Below, piece after piece: positions 1 to 6,770 of a stretch of 31,249 nt of DNA. Both the position numbers and the translations under genes were made by a program. The DNA comes from Prevotella sp. UBA3675 (GTDB lineage: Bacteria; Bacteroidota; Bacteroidia; Bacteroidales; Bacteroidaceae): the NCBI GenBank assembly GCA_002372235.1, contig DFJI01000040.1, positions 64,178-95,426 on the forward strand. The letters are read 5' to 3'. Positions within the stretch are counted from its first letter, which is position 1, and each line of letters starts with the position of its first letter. Under the pieces are notes generated by a model that saw only the letters and a program-made list of their open reading frames with translations, was not told the DNA's origin and ran no database searches.

Positions 1-1
1 C

Positions 2-94
2 GGCACGTTCTTCCACCTCTATCTCTTTCTGGTGAAATACGTCTGTCCGCTTTGCATTCTCTTCATCTTCCTGCATCAATTCGGTTGGATATAA
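2..94 (+). CDS. C-terminal end of an NSS-family sodium symporter (partial)
   Basis: This is the last 30 codons of a gene that begins outside the window; the frame is open from base 2 to a TAA at 92-94. The encoded tail is hydrophobic and ends VCPLCILFIFLHQFGWI. It closely resembles the C-terminus of the next gene, which ends VVPLCIALIFLHQFGIL, so the missing gene is very probably a paralogous NSS-family transporter. Its TAA shares one base with the ATG of the next gene (TAATG), which suggests translational coupling. What is seen is only the tail; the family assignment rests on similarity to the neighbour. Confidence 0.72.
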   Translation, partial: GTFFHLYLFLVKYVCPLCILFIFLHQFGWI

Positions 95-1452
95 TGGCAA
101 ACAGAGGCAATTTCGGTAGCAAGCTGGGCATCATCCTCGCTACGGCAGGCTCAGCCGTCGGTCTGGGCAATGTGTGGCGTTTCCCGTTTATGGCCGGTCA
201 CAATGGCGGAGCCGCCTTCATCGTCATCTACTTTGGCTGCATTCTGTTGCTGGGCATACCCGGCATGGTGAGCGAGTTCATCATCGGTCGCCATTCGCAG
301 TCCAATGCAGCGCGTGCCTATCACCACATCTCCGGCAAGCAGAAGCTGTGGCAGCTGGTGGGCTATTTAGGCATTCTCACCTCTACCATCATCCTCGGGT
401 TCTATGCCGTGGTGGCCGGCTGGTGCCTGCAATATCTGTATGCCTCGTTAGCAGGCCATCTCAGTGGCGATGCCAACTATGTGCTCGACTACTTCCGCAC
501 CTTCTCGTCGCATCCGCTGAAGCCCTGCCTGTGGGCCGTTGCCTTCATATTGATCACCCACATGGTGATTGTGCGAGGCGTGCAGAAAGGCATTGAGCGG
601 GCATCGAAACTGCTCATGCCTCTGCTGATGGTGCTGCTCGTGACCATTGTCATCGCTTCGTGTTCGCTGCCCGGCGCTATGGCCGGTGTGGAGTTCCTGC
701 TGAAGCCCGACTTCACGAAAGTGAGCAGTAGCGTGATGCTCGAAGCGCTCGGTCAGGCCTTCTTCTCGCTCTCATTGGGAACGGCCTGCCTGTGTACCTA
801 CGCCAGCTACTTCAAGCGCGACACCAACCTGTTGCGTTCAGCAGGACAGATTGCTTTGCTCGACACCCTCATTGCCATTCTGGCCGGACTCATGATTTTC
901 CCTGCAGCTTTCTCCGTAGGCGTGGAACCCGACTCGGGTCCCTCGCTTATTTTTATCACCTTGCCCAATGTGTTTCAGCAAGCCTTTGCGTCGATGCCGG
1001 CAGTGGGCTATGTGATTGGTGTGCTGTTCTATGCCCTCTTGGTGTTTGCCGCCCTCACTTCCACCATCTCCATGCACGAGATTGGCACGGCCTTCTTCTC
1101 TGAGGAGCTGCATCTTTCCCGAGGGAAGGCCGCGTGGATTCTGACCATCGCTTGTTCGGTGCTGGCCATAGGCTGCTCGCTGAGTGTGGGAGCAGTCGAT
1201 GGAATTGCGCTCTTCGGGATGTCATTGCTTGATTTCTGCGATTACATCACGGCACAAATCATGTTGCCGCTGGGCGCTTTCCTCACCAGTCTGTTTGTAG
1301 GATGGTTCGTCAATCAGCAGTTGCTGCACGATGAGTTTACCAACAACGGAACCGTTTCCGTGCGCTTTTTCCGCATCTATCAGTTCTCCGTGCGCTTCGT
1401 GGTTCCCTTGTGCATTGCCCTTATCTTCCTCCATCAGTTCGGCATTCTATGA
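94..1452 (+). CDS. Sodium:neurotransmitter symporter family (NSS/SNF) transporter
   Basis: The 452-residue protein is a predicted polytopic inner-membrane transporter of the NSS family, whose bacterial members (LeuT, MhsT, TnaT) co-import amino acids with Na+. The TM1 signature is clear near the N-terminus: GSAVGLGNVWRFPF followed by HNGGAAF, the unwound helix that forms substrate and sodium sites in LeuT. About 11-12 hydrophobic segments follow, and the length matches MhsT-like members. The ATG at 94 is chosen over an upstream one at 52 because it overlaps the stop of the preceding paralogue (TAATG) and begins MANRGNFGSKLG, typical of the family. The next gene starts on an ATGA overlap at 1449, so this is an operon. 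The substrate cannot be told from sequence; an amino acid is the likely class. Confidence 0.93.
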   Translation: MANRGNFGSKLGIILATAGSAVGLGNVWRFPFMAGHNGGAAFIVIYFGCILLLGIPGMVSEFIIGRHSQSNAARAYHHISGKQKLWQLVGYLGILTSTIILGFYAVVAGWCLQYLYASLAGHLSGDANYVLDYFRTFSSHPLKPCLWAVAFILITHMVIVRGVQKGIERASKLLMPLLMVLLVTIVIASCSLPGAMAGVEFLLKPDFTKVSSSVMLEALGQAFFSLSLGTACLCTYASYFKRDTNLLRSAGQIALLDTLIAILAGLMIFPAAFSVGVEPDSGPSLIFITLPNVFQQAFASMPAVGYVIGVLFYALLVFAALTSTISMHEIGTAFFSEELHLSRGKAAWILTIACSVLAIGCSLSVGAVDGIALFGMSLLDFCDYITAQIMLPLGAFLTSLFVGWFVNQQLLHDEFTNNGTVSVRFFRIYQFSVRFVVPLCIALIFLHQFGIL

Positions 1453-2381
1453 AACCCACTTCTTTCTTCTATCTTCATCGGTCAGACCGACGGATTCTGC
1501 TCACCTTCCTGCTTGTGGCCGTACTCTTGCTGTGCCTGCTCTTCGTGACGGGAGAAAGTGACGAAGGCGGAGCCGTGGCCGAGGCAGCGCCGTCGCAAAC
1601 AGCCGCACCCCATGCTGCCGATGAGCGGAAAGACGGAGCATTCCCCCAAAATACCTCCCCCAGTTCCTCAACATCCAGTCAGACGGAAGTCTATCGCGCT
1701 GAGCGTTTCCCGTTTGATCCCAACACAGCCGACTCTATTCAGTTGCGCCGCCTGGGCTTGCAGCCTTGGCAGGTTCGCAACATCTATAAGTACAGGGCTG
1801 CAGGCGGCATCTACCGCACGAAGACAGACTTTGCCCGTACCTATGGGCTGACGCAGAAGGAGTATCGCGAGTTGGAACCCTACATCCAGATTTCGTCCGA
1901 CTATCAGCCTGCTGCCCTTCTGGTGCAGGAAAAGAAGAACGAGAAGAGGGATAGCCGCGACACGTTGCTCTTTCCGAAGAAACTGATGCCCGGACAGACC
2001 ATCGACCTGGCTGCAGCAGACACCTCTCTGCTGAAGCGCGTGCCGGGCATCGGCAGCCATTACGCTCGGAAAATAGTATTTTACCGGGAGCAACTGGGCG
2101 GCTATGCCAGTGTGGAGCAGCTCGATGAGATTGACGGCTTTCCGCTTCAGGCGAAGCGCTATCTGCGGATAGACAGTGCGGCAGGGGTGCGTAGGATGAA
2201 CCTGAACCGCCTCGGTGTGAACGAGTTGCGCCGTCATCCCTATCTGAACTACTATCAGGCGCGGGCCATCGTGGATTATCGTCGCACGCATGGCCGCTTG
2301 AAGAGTCTGTCGGACTTGCGGCTGTTGCGCGATTTCCCTCCCGAAGTGATGCGGAAGTTGGAGCCCTATGTGGAGTTCTGA
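1449..2381 (+). CDS. Membrane-anchored helix-hairpin-helix (ComEA-like) protein
   Basis: The 310-residue protein has a basic N-terminus, one transmembrane helix at about residues 14-32 (RILLTFLLVAVLLLCLLFV), a low-complexity Ala/Ser/Pro linker, then three helix-hairpin-helix units. Their cores are FDPNTADSIQLRRLGL, IDLAAADTSLLKRVPGIG and MNLNRLGVNELRRHPYLNYYQARAIVDYR. This matches the HHH_3/ComEA family, which binds DNA non-specifically; ComEA itself acts in DNA uptake. A DNA-binding role at the envelope is an inference. The start at 1449 overlaps the transporter stop (ATGA), while the ATG at 1410 lies deep inside the transporter and is rejected. Only the third repeat keeps a compact hairpin, and just one VPGIG-type motif is visible, in the second repeat. 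The link to the transporter operon may be positional only. Confidence 0.85.
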   Translation: MKPTSFFYLHRSDRRILLTFLLVAVLLLCLLFVTGESDEGGAVAEAAPSQTAAPHAADERKDGAFPQNTSPSSSTSSQTEVYRAERFPFDPNTADSIQLRRLGLQPWQVRNIYKYRAAGGIYRTKTDFARTYGLTQKEYRELEPYIQISSDYQPAALLVQEKKNEKRDSRDTLLFPKKLMPGQTIDLAAADTSLLKRVPGIGSHYARKIVFYREQLGGYASVEQLDEIDGFPLQAKRYLRIDSAAGVRRMNLNRLGVNELRRHPYLNYYQARAIVDYRRTHGRLKSLSDLRLLRDFPPEVMRKLEPYVEF

Positions 2382-2400
2382 CAGAAAAAAGCGCCGTATG

Positions 2401-2432
2401 TTTGTCATAGTGTCACAAAATTAGTACTTTTG
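2401..2432 (+). promoter_or_regulatory. Bacteroidota-type promoter of prmC-recX-comF
   Basis: A TTTG at 2401-2404 and TACTTTTG at 2425-2432 are 20 bp apart, matching the phylum consensus (-33 TTTG, -7 TAnnTTTG). The ATG at 2438 follows the -7 box by only five bases, so the mRNA is expected to be leaderless or nearly so. Confidence 0.75.
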
Positions 2433-2437
2433 CAGCC

Positions 2438-3349
2438 ATGATGAGTTACGAACAGTTTTGGCAGTCGCTCACCGCGCGCTACGATGCCGGTGAGGCGCGA
2501 GCCATAGCGCGAATGGTGCTGGAGGTGGGCTTTGGCCTGTCGATGGCACAGCTGTTGTGCGATGGGCTGTCGAGCCTCTCTGAGGACGAGCGGCAGCGAC
2601 TGAGCGAAATGCAGCAGCGCCTGCTCAGCGGCGAGCCCGTGCAGTATGTGCTGGGCGTGGCCGACTTCGGACCGCGCCAGTTCCAGGTGGCAGCGGGAGT
2701 GCTGATACCAAGGCCGGAGACCTACGAGCTGTGCGAGGAGATAGTGGGGGAGCTCTCGGAGAACTCGGAGAACTCAGAGGCCTCAGAGCTCTCGGAGGCC
2801 TCGGAGCTCTCTTCTCCCTTGCGGGTCCTTGACCTTGGCACTGGCTCGGGCTGCATAGCCTGCACGCTGGCGGCTGAGCTGCCTGCCGCCGAAGTGACGG
2901 CCTGCGACATTTCTGCCGAGGCCCTTGCCATTGCCCGCGCTAATGCCCGGGAGCTGGGCATCAGTGTGCGCTTTGTGCAGGGCGATATGCTCGCCCTTGA
3001 CCGTAGCGACGTGCTCAGCCCTGAACGGGCCGATGTGCAGTGGGATGTCGTGGTGAGCAATCCCCCCTACATCTGCCTGCAGGAGGCTGCCGAGATGGAA
3101 CCTCACGTGACGGAACACGAGCCCCATCAGGCACTCTTCGTACCCGACGATGACCCACTGCTGTTCTATCGCGCCATTGCCCACTATGCCGCGCAGACCC
3201 TCCGGCCCGGCGGACGACTCTATGTAGAGCTCAACGCCCACTATGCCGAAGACTGCCGTGAACTGTTCATACAGCACCGTTTTGCCGATGTCCGCCTGAT
3301 GAACGACCAGTTTGGCAAACATCGGTTCCTGAAAGCAACCCAGCCCTAA
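2438..3349 (+). CDS. prmC: Release factor glutamine methyltransferase PrmC, with in-frame E-x-S repeat
   Basis: PrmC (HemK) methylates the glutamine of the GGQ motif in peptide release factors, using S-adenosylmethionine in the cytoplasm. The 303-residue protein has an N-terminal helical domain, the conserved IPRPET segment near residues 90-95, the SAM-binding motif LDLGTGSG (GTGSG at 134-138) and the catalytic NPPY at 208-211. Between IPRPET and the SAM motif lies an insertion of seven E-x-S tripeptides (residues 105-125) encoded by a 9-bp tandem repeat; this stretch is short and variable in normal PrmC. The insert is in frame and sits at a domain boundary, so the enzyme is probably functional. 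The gene starts an operon with recX and comF; ATGs at 2438 and 2441 are both possible. Confidence 0.95.
   Translation: MMSYEQFWQSLTARYDAGEARAIARMVLEVGFGLSMAQLLCDGLSSLSEDERQRLSEMQQRLLSGEPVQYVLGVADFGPRQFQVAAGVLIPRPETYELCEEIVGELSENSENSEASELSEASELSSPLRVLDLGTGSGCIACTLAAELPAAEVTACDISAEALAIARANARELGISVRFVQGDMLALDRSDVLSPERADVQWDVVVSNPPYICLQEAAEMEPHVTEHEPHQALFVPDDDPLLFYRAIAHYAAQTLRPGGRLYVELNAHYAEDCRELFIQHRFADVRLMNDQFGKHRFLKATQP
2750..2812 (+). repeat. GAGNNCTC nonamer array inside prmC (7 units)
   Basis: Seven uninterrupted 9-bp units of the form GAG-NN-CTC-N, with NN = CT, AA, AA, GC, CT, GC, CT. In the prmC frame they read Glu-x-Ser, with x = Leu, Asn or Ala. The array belongs to the same family as those at 12245, 18269, 19320 and 30395. 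Confidence 0.95.
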
Positions 3350-3377
3350 CCCCGAACAACACCTATATAAATATAAT

Positions 3378-3872
3378 ATGGAGAAGGAAATCACCGAACA
3401 GCAGGCCATGCAGCGCCTTGCTGCCCTCTGTGCCAAAGGCGAGCACTGTCAGCACGACCTGTTGCAGAAGATGCGGCAGTGGGGACTCGACGAGCAGGCG
3501 CAGGCACAGGTCATGGAGCGCCTGGTGGCAGGCCGGTATGTCGATGACGCACGCTATGCCGCCGCCTTTGTGCGCGATAAGGTGTACTACAATCACTGGG
3601 GGCGCCGCAAGGTGGAGCAAGCCTTGTGGATGAAGCGCATTGACGAGGCAGTGGCGCGCGAGGCCCTCGATGCCATCGACACGAGCGACTATGTGAGCGT
3701 GTTGCGCCCCATGCTGCAGCAGAAGCGGAAGCACACCACCGCCCGGAGCGAATACGAGCTGAACATGAAGCTCATGAAGTGGGCCGTGAGCCGTGGCTTC
3801 ACGACCGATGTGATCCGACAGTGCATGACCATTGACGACGATTCCGACCTCGATGAAGCCATTCTGGAGTAG
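3378..3872 (+). CDS. recX: Regulatory protein RecX
   Basis: RecX proteins bind RecA filaments and modulate recombination and SOS activity. The 164-residue protein shows the usual RecX layout of three-helix repeats: EQQAMQRLAALCAKGEHCQHDLLQKMRQWG at the start, the family hallmark YVDDARYAAAFVRDK near residues 54-68, and GRRKVEQAL after it. Length is typical. It lies 28 bp downstream of prmC behind an AT-rich spacer without a clear Shine-Dalgarno site, and its 3' end overlaps the next gene, so it is probably co-transcribed with prmC and comF. No RecA gene is present in the window. The family call rests on the DDARYA region and overall organisation. Confidence 0.9.
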   Translation: MEKEITEQQAMQRLAALCAKGEHCQHDLLQKMRQWGLDEQAQAQVMERLVAGRYVDDARYAAAFVRDKVYYNHWGRRKVEQALWMKRIDEAVAREALDAIDTSDYVSVLRPMLQQKRKHTTARSEYELNMKLMKWAVSRGFTTDVIRQCMTIDDDSDLDEAILE

Positions 3873-4548
3873 TCTGCTCGACCTCTTCTCGCCGCGCATC
3901 TGTGCCGGATGCGGCAACCGCCTATCGGTCGGCGAGCATGCCCTGTGCAACCATTGCCTGCAGCACCTTCCCTTCACCTTCCACTCCCTTCAGCCATACG
4001 ATAATCAGCTGGCCCGCCTCTTCTGGGGACTCTTCCCCATAGAGCGGGCCGCTGCTTGGTTTTTCTATGAGCCCAACACCGAGATGGCTCGCATGATGCA
4101 CGAGATGAAGTATCGCGGACGGTCCGACGTGGCCGAGGACCTGGGCCAGCAAATGGCCGCCGCCCTGCATGCCGACGGCTTCTTCGACTCGATCGACGCC
4201 ATCGTTCCCGTGCCGCTGACGCGCCGTCGCCGATGGCATCGCGGCTACAATCAGAGCGAGTGTATAGCCTGTGGCATCAGTCGCGTCACCGCCTTGCCTA
4301 TATTAAATAAGGTGGTAGAACGAACCTCGTTCCAGAGCAGCCAGACCCACCTGCACCTTTCGGAGCGACGTGCCAACGTGGAGCATGCCTTCAGGCTGCG
4401 TCGTGCCAGCGGTCTGGAGGGCAAGCACCTGCTACTGGTCGATGACGTGGTGACGACGGGCAGCACCCTCACCGCCTGCGCCTTGCAACTGAGCCGGATT
4501 CCCGATGTCCGCATCAGCGTGCTCACGCTGGGACAAGCCAAATCATAG
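3853..4548 (+). CDS. comF: ComF family phosphoribosyltransferase-like protein
   Basis: The protein has an N-terminal four-cysteine zinc-finger (CAGCGNRL, then CNHC) and a C-terminal phosphoribosyltransferase fold with the PRPP-loop motif LLLVDDVVTTGSTLT near the end. This is the layout of ComF/GntX proteins, which in transformable bacteria support DNA uptake but are also widespread elsewhere. The start at 3853 gives MKPFWSSLLDLFSPRICAGCG, matching the family N-terminus and overlapping recX by 20 bp; an in-frame ATG at 3832 would add seven residues and cannot be excluded. It is the third gene of the prmC-recX operon. A 22-bp tandem array begins eight bases after its stop. With the ComEA-like protein nearby, a DNA-uptake link is possible but unproven. 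Confidence 0.88.
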   Translation: MKPFWSSLLDLFSPRICAGCGNRLSVGEHALCNHCLQHLPFTFHSLQPYDNQLARLFWGLFPIERAAAWFFYEPNTEMARMMHEMKYRGRSDVAEDLGQQMAAALHADGFFDSIDAIVPVPLTRRRRWHRGYNQSECIACGISRVTALPILNKVVERTSFQSSQTHLHLSERRANVEHAFRLRRASGLEGKHLLLVDDVVTTGSTLTACALQLSRIPDVRISVLTLGQAKS

Positions 4549-4556
4549 TGCAACAC

Positions 4557-4688
4557 ACCGCCTTGGACTGACAACAATGTCGCCACGACAAGACAACACC
4601 ACAGTCTTGGCCTGACAACGATACCGTCTTGGCAAGACAGTATCACTGTCTAGGCTAGACAGTGAGATGATTTAGGCGAGATGGCACC
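4557..4688 (+). repeat. 22-bp tandem array with internal dyads, after comF
   Basis: Six degenerate units of exactly 22 bp start at 4557, 4579, 4601, 4623, 4645 and 4667. Several units contain a dyad around a central G. Unit 4 has GTCTTG-G-CAAGAC, and unit 5 has ACTGTCTAG-G-CTAGACAGT, where two paired substitutions keep the symmetry. The array lies between the comF stop and the pyrE promoter. Confidence 0.85.
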
Positions 4689-4788
4689 GTGATTCGGTTG
4701 CAGCAAGAAAAAGAAGCGCCCAGACCGAGCTCCTCTAAAGAAAATTTAAAATCTCTGTCAACCTGATTCGTAAGTCGCGAAATTTGTG

Positions 4789-4796
4789 TATATTTG
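4789..4796 (+). promoter_or_regulatory. Probable pyrE promoter (-7 box)
   Basis: TATATTTG matches the TAnnTTTG consensus 30 bp upstream of the pyrE ATG. The -33 element is weak. Confidence 0.55.
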
Positions 4797-4825
4797 CCCC
4801 AATTATTATAACAACGAGATAAGAT

Positions 4826-5458
4826 ATGACTGTTATTCAGAAACTTTTTGCACAAAAACTGATGGACATCGAGGCCATTAAGTTGCAACCCAACGAGCCG
4901 TTTACATGGGCCAGCGGTTGGAAATCACCCATTTATACTGATAATCGCAAGACGCTGGGTTACCCTGACGTGCGCTCGTTTGTCAAGCTGGAGCTGTGCC
5001 ACCTCATACAGTCGGCATTTCCCGAGGCCGAGGCCGTGGCCGGCGTGGCTACTGGAGCCATCGCCCAGGGCGCACTGGTGGCCGACGAGCTGGGACTGCC
5101 CTACGCCTACGTTCGTCCGAAGCCGAAAGACCACGGCATGGGCAACCAGGTGGAAGGTGAGCTGAAGAAGGATGCGAAGGTGGTCGTGGTAGAGGACCTC
5201 ATCTCTACAGGCGGCTCGTCGCTGAAGGCTGTGGCCGCGCTGCGCGAATATGGCGTAGAGGTGGTGGGCATGGTGGCCTCGTTCACCTACGGCTTCCCCG
5301 TGGCCGAAGAGGCTTTCCGCGAGGCCGGTGTGCAGCTGCTGACGCTGAGCAACTACGACGCCGTGCTGGAGCAGGCCGCCGAGACGGGATATATCAAAGA
5401 CGAAGACAAGGCCGTGCTGGCCGAGTGGAGAAAGAATCCAAGCGAGTGGAGAGTATAG
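4826..5458 (+). CDS. pyrE: Orotate phosphoribosyltransferase
   Basis: PyrE joins orotate and PRPP to form orotidine 5'-phosphate in de novo pyrimidine synthesis, in the cytoplasm. The 210-residue protein has the family N-terminus with WASGWKSPIYTDNRK, the flexible loop YVRPKPKDHGMGNQVEG and the PRPP-binding motif VVVVEDLISTGGSS. Length and motif order are standard. It has its own promoter box and is followed after three bases by an SRPBCC gene, so the two form an operon. The start follows an AT-rich leader without a Shine-Dalgarno sequence, which is normal for the phylum. Confidence 0.97.
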   Translation: MTVIQKLFAQKLMDIEAIKLQPNEPFTWASGWKSPIYTDNRKTLGYPDVRSFVKLELCHLIQSAFPEAEAVAGVATGAIAQGALVADELGLPYAYVRPKPKDHGMGNQVEGELKKDAKVVVVEDLISTGGSSLKAVAALREYGVEVVGMVASFTYGFPVAEEAFREAGVQLLTLSNYDAVLEQAAETGYIKDEDKAVLAEWRKNPSEWRV

Positions 5459-5461
5459 GCT

Positions 5462-5875
5462 ATGGCAAAATTTGAAAGCTCAATCAAGCAAGTGCCTTAC
5501 GCTCAGGAGGCAGTATATCGGAATCTGAGCGACCTGTCGAATCTGGAAAAAGTGCGCGACCGCGTGCCTGAGGACAAAGTGCAGGACTTCACCTTCGACA
5601 AGGACACCGTGTCGGTCTCGGTGCCGCCCGTAGGCAAGATCTCTATCCGCATCTGCGACCGTGAGGAGCCCAAGTGCGTGAAGTTCGAGAGCGTGGACTC
5701 GCCCATGCCCTTCCACCTTTGGATTCAGGTGCTGCCCGTCACTGAGACGACCTCGAAAATGAAGGTCACCGTGAATGCCGACATCCCCTTCATGCTCAAG
5801 GGCATGGTGGCAGGACCTCTGCAGGACGGCGTGGAGAAGATAGCTGACGCACTGGCGCAGATTCCCTATGTGTAG
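5462..5875 (+). CDS. SRPBCC (START-like) family protein, function unknown
   Basis: The 137-residue protein looks like a small helix-grip (SRPBCC/polyketide cyclase-like) domain: an N-terminal strand (KFESSIKQVPYAQEAVYRNLSD), a helix with SNLEKVRDRVPED, alternating beta strands and a C-terminal amphipathic helix (LQDGVEKIADALAQIPYV). Such folds form a hydrophobic cavity, but no ligand can be read from the sequence. It starts three bases after pyrE and is presumably translated from the same mRNA. I recall this pairing next to pyrE and argH from other Bacteroidales, which would make the following HEPN/MNT pair an insertion; that is from memory and should be checked. No signal peptide is visible. 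Confidence 0.8.
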   Translation: MAKFESSIKQVPYAQEAVYRNLSDLSNLEKVRDRVPEDKVQDFTFDKDTVSVSVPPVGKISIRICDREEPKCVKFESVDSPMPFHLWIQVLPVTETTSKMKVTVNADIPFMLKGMVAGPLQDGVEKIADALAQIPYV

Positions 5876-5897
5876 TATTGTGAATGGTCTGTAAAAT

Positions 5898-6323
5898 ATG
5901 GGAGATTTGGACATCCGTTGGCAGCAACGTTTTCAGAACTACTGCAAGGCGCTCGCTTTGCTGAATGAAGCAGCAGAGCTTGTCTCGGCTAATCAGGGAT
6001 ATGATCGGAAAGTGGAAGATTTGCTTCATGAAGGTCTCATTCAGCGGTTTGAATATACCCATGAACTGGCATGGAACGTGATGAAAGACTATGCGGAGTA
6101 TCAGGGAAATGCCGAGATCAAAGGCTCTCGCGATGCCATCAGGTATGCCCTGCAGAACGGACTGATTGCTGACAGGACCTGGATGAAGTCAATAGAAGAC
6201 CGTAATCTCTCTTCCCACCATTACGACAGCAAGACCGCTGAGGCCACCATAGTGAAGATTATCGGTACCTATCTGCCTCTGTTCAATCAGTTTGAAACTA
6301 AGATGAAAGGGTTAATGGAATGA
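5898..6323 (+). CDS. HEPN-like nucleotidyltransferase substrate-binding protein (HI0074 family)
   Basis: This 141-residue all-helical protein resembles HI0074, the HEPN partner of minimal nucleotidyltransferases. Family features are visible: QRFEYTHELAWNVMKDY near residues 49-65, GSRDAIRYALQNGLI, and a later helix with LSSHHYDSKTAEATIVKIIGTYLPLF. In HEPN/MNT toxin-antitoxin modules the HEPN protein is the toxin, usually an RNase, and is silenced by nucleotide transfer from the partner. HI0074-type members lack the strong RxxxxH motif, so RNase activity is uncertain here. The stop overlaps the next gene's start (ATGATG), which supports tight co-expression. The pair lies between the SRPBCC gene and argH. 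Confidence 0.9.
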   Translation: MGDLDIRWQQRFQNYCKALALLNEAAELVSANQGYDRKVEDLLHEGLIQRFEYTHELAWNVMKDYAEYQGNAEIKGSRDAIRYALQNGLIADRTWMKSIEDRNLSSHHYDSKTAEATIVKIIGTYLPLFNQFETKMKGLME

Positions 6324-6625
6324 TGTACGGAATGGAGGAAGGCGAACTGCAACTGATGCAAAGCATTTTTGCACAAACGCCTCATCTGCAGAAGGTGGTG
6401 CTCTATGGCTCGCGGGCCAAGGGCACCAACAAGCCTTTCTCCGATGTGGACATTACGCTGGTTGGCGACGAGCTGACGCAGGACGATCTGACCGATGTGA
6501 TGTATCGGCTGTCAGAGTCGTCCCTGCCCTATTTCTGCGACGTGTCTCTCTTCAGCAATCTGGACAATTCTGCCCTCATCGACCATATACAGCGCAGAGG
6601 AAAGGTAATTTATATTGCATCGTAA
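6320..6625 (+). CDS. Minimal nucleotidyltransferase (MNT), antitoxin-type partner
   Basis: The 101-residue protein carries the pol-beta-type nucleotidyltransferase core: VVLYGSRAKGTNKPFSDVDITLVG, containing the GS...G loop and the D-x-D metal-binding pair. A third acidic residue is plausible in YFCDVSLF. Such proteins pair with HEPN partners, and in characterised modules they add AMP to the toxin. The ATG at 6320 overlaps the HEPN stop; an alternative ATG at 6323 differs by one residue. Length is typical of the MNT family. Together with the preceding gene it forms a compact two-gene cassette; the 145-bp gap to argH follows. Confidence 0.92.
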   Translation: MMYGMEEGELQLMQSIFAQTPHLQKVVLYGSRAKGTNKPFSDVDITLVGDELTQDDLTDVMYRLSESSLPYFCDVSLFSNLDNSALIDHIQRRGKVIYIAS

Positions 6626-6770
6626 TTGATTTGTAAATGAACGAATTCGGCAAAACCCCTATATTTTGATAACGGATAAATATTTTGAACTGTATGGGCA
6701 CTTTAGAAAGAATTTGAGAGTGACCTTTGCTGAAAAAAGTCAATAGTCGAAACCATAAAATGTCAAAAAT

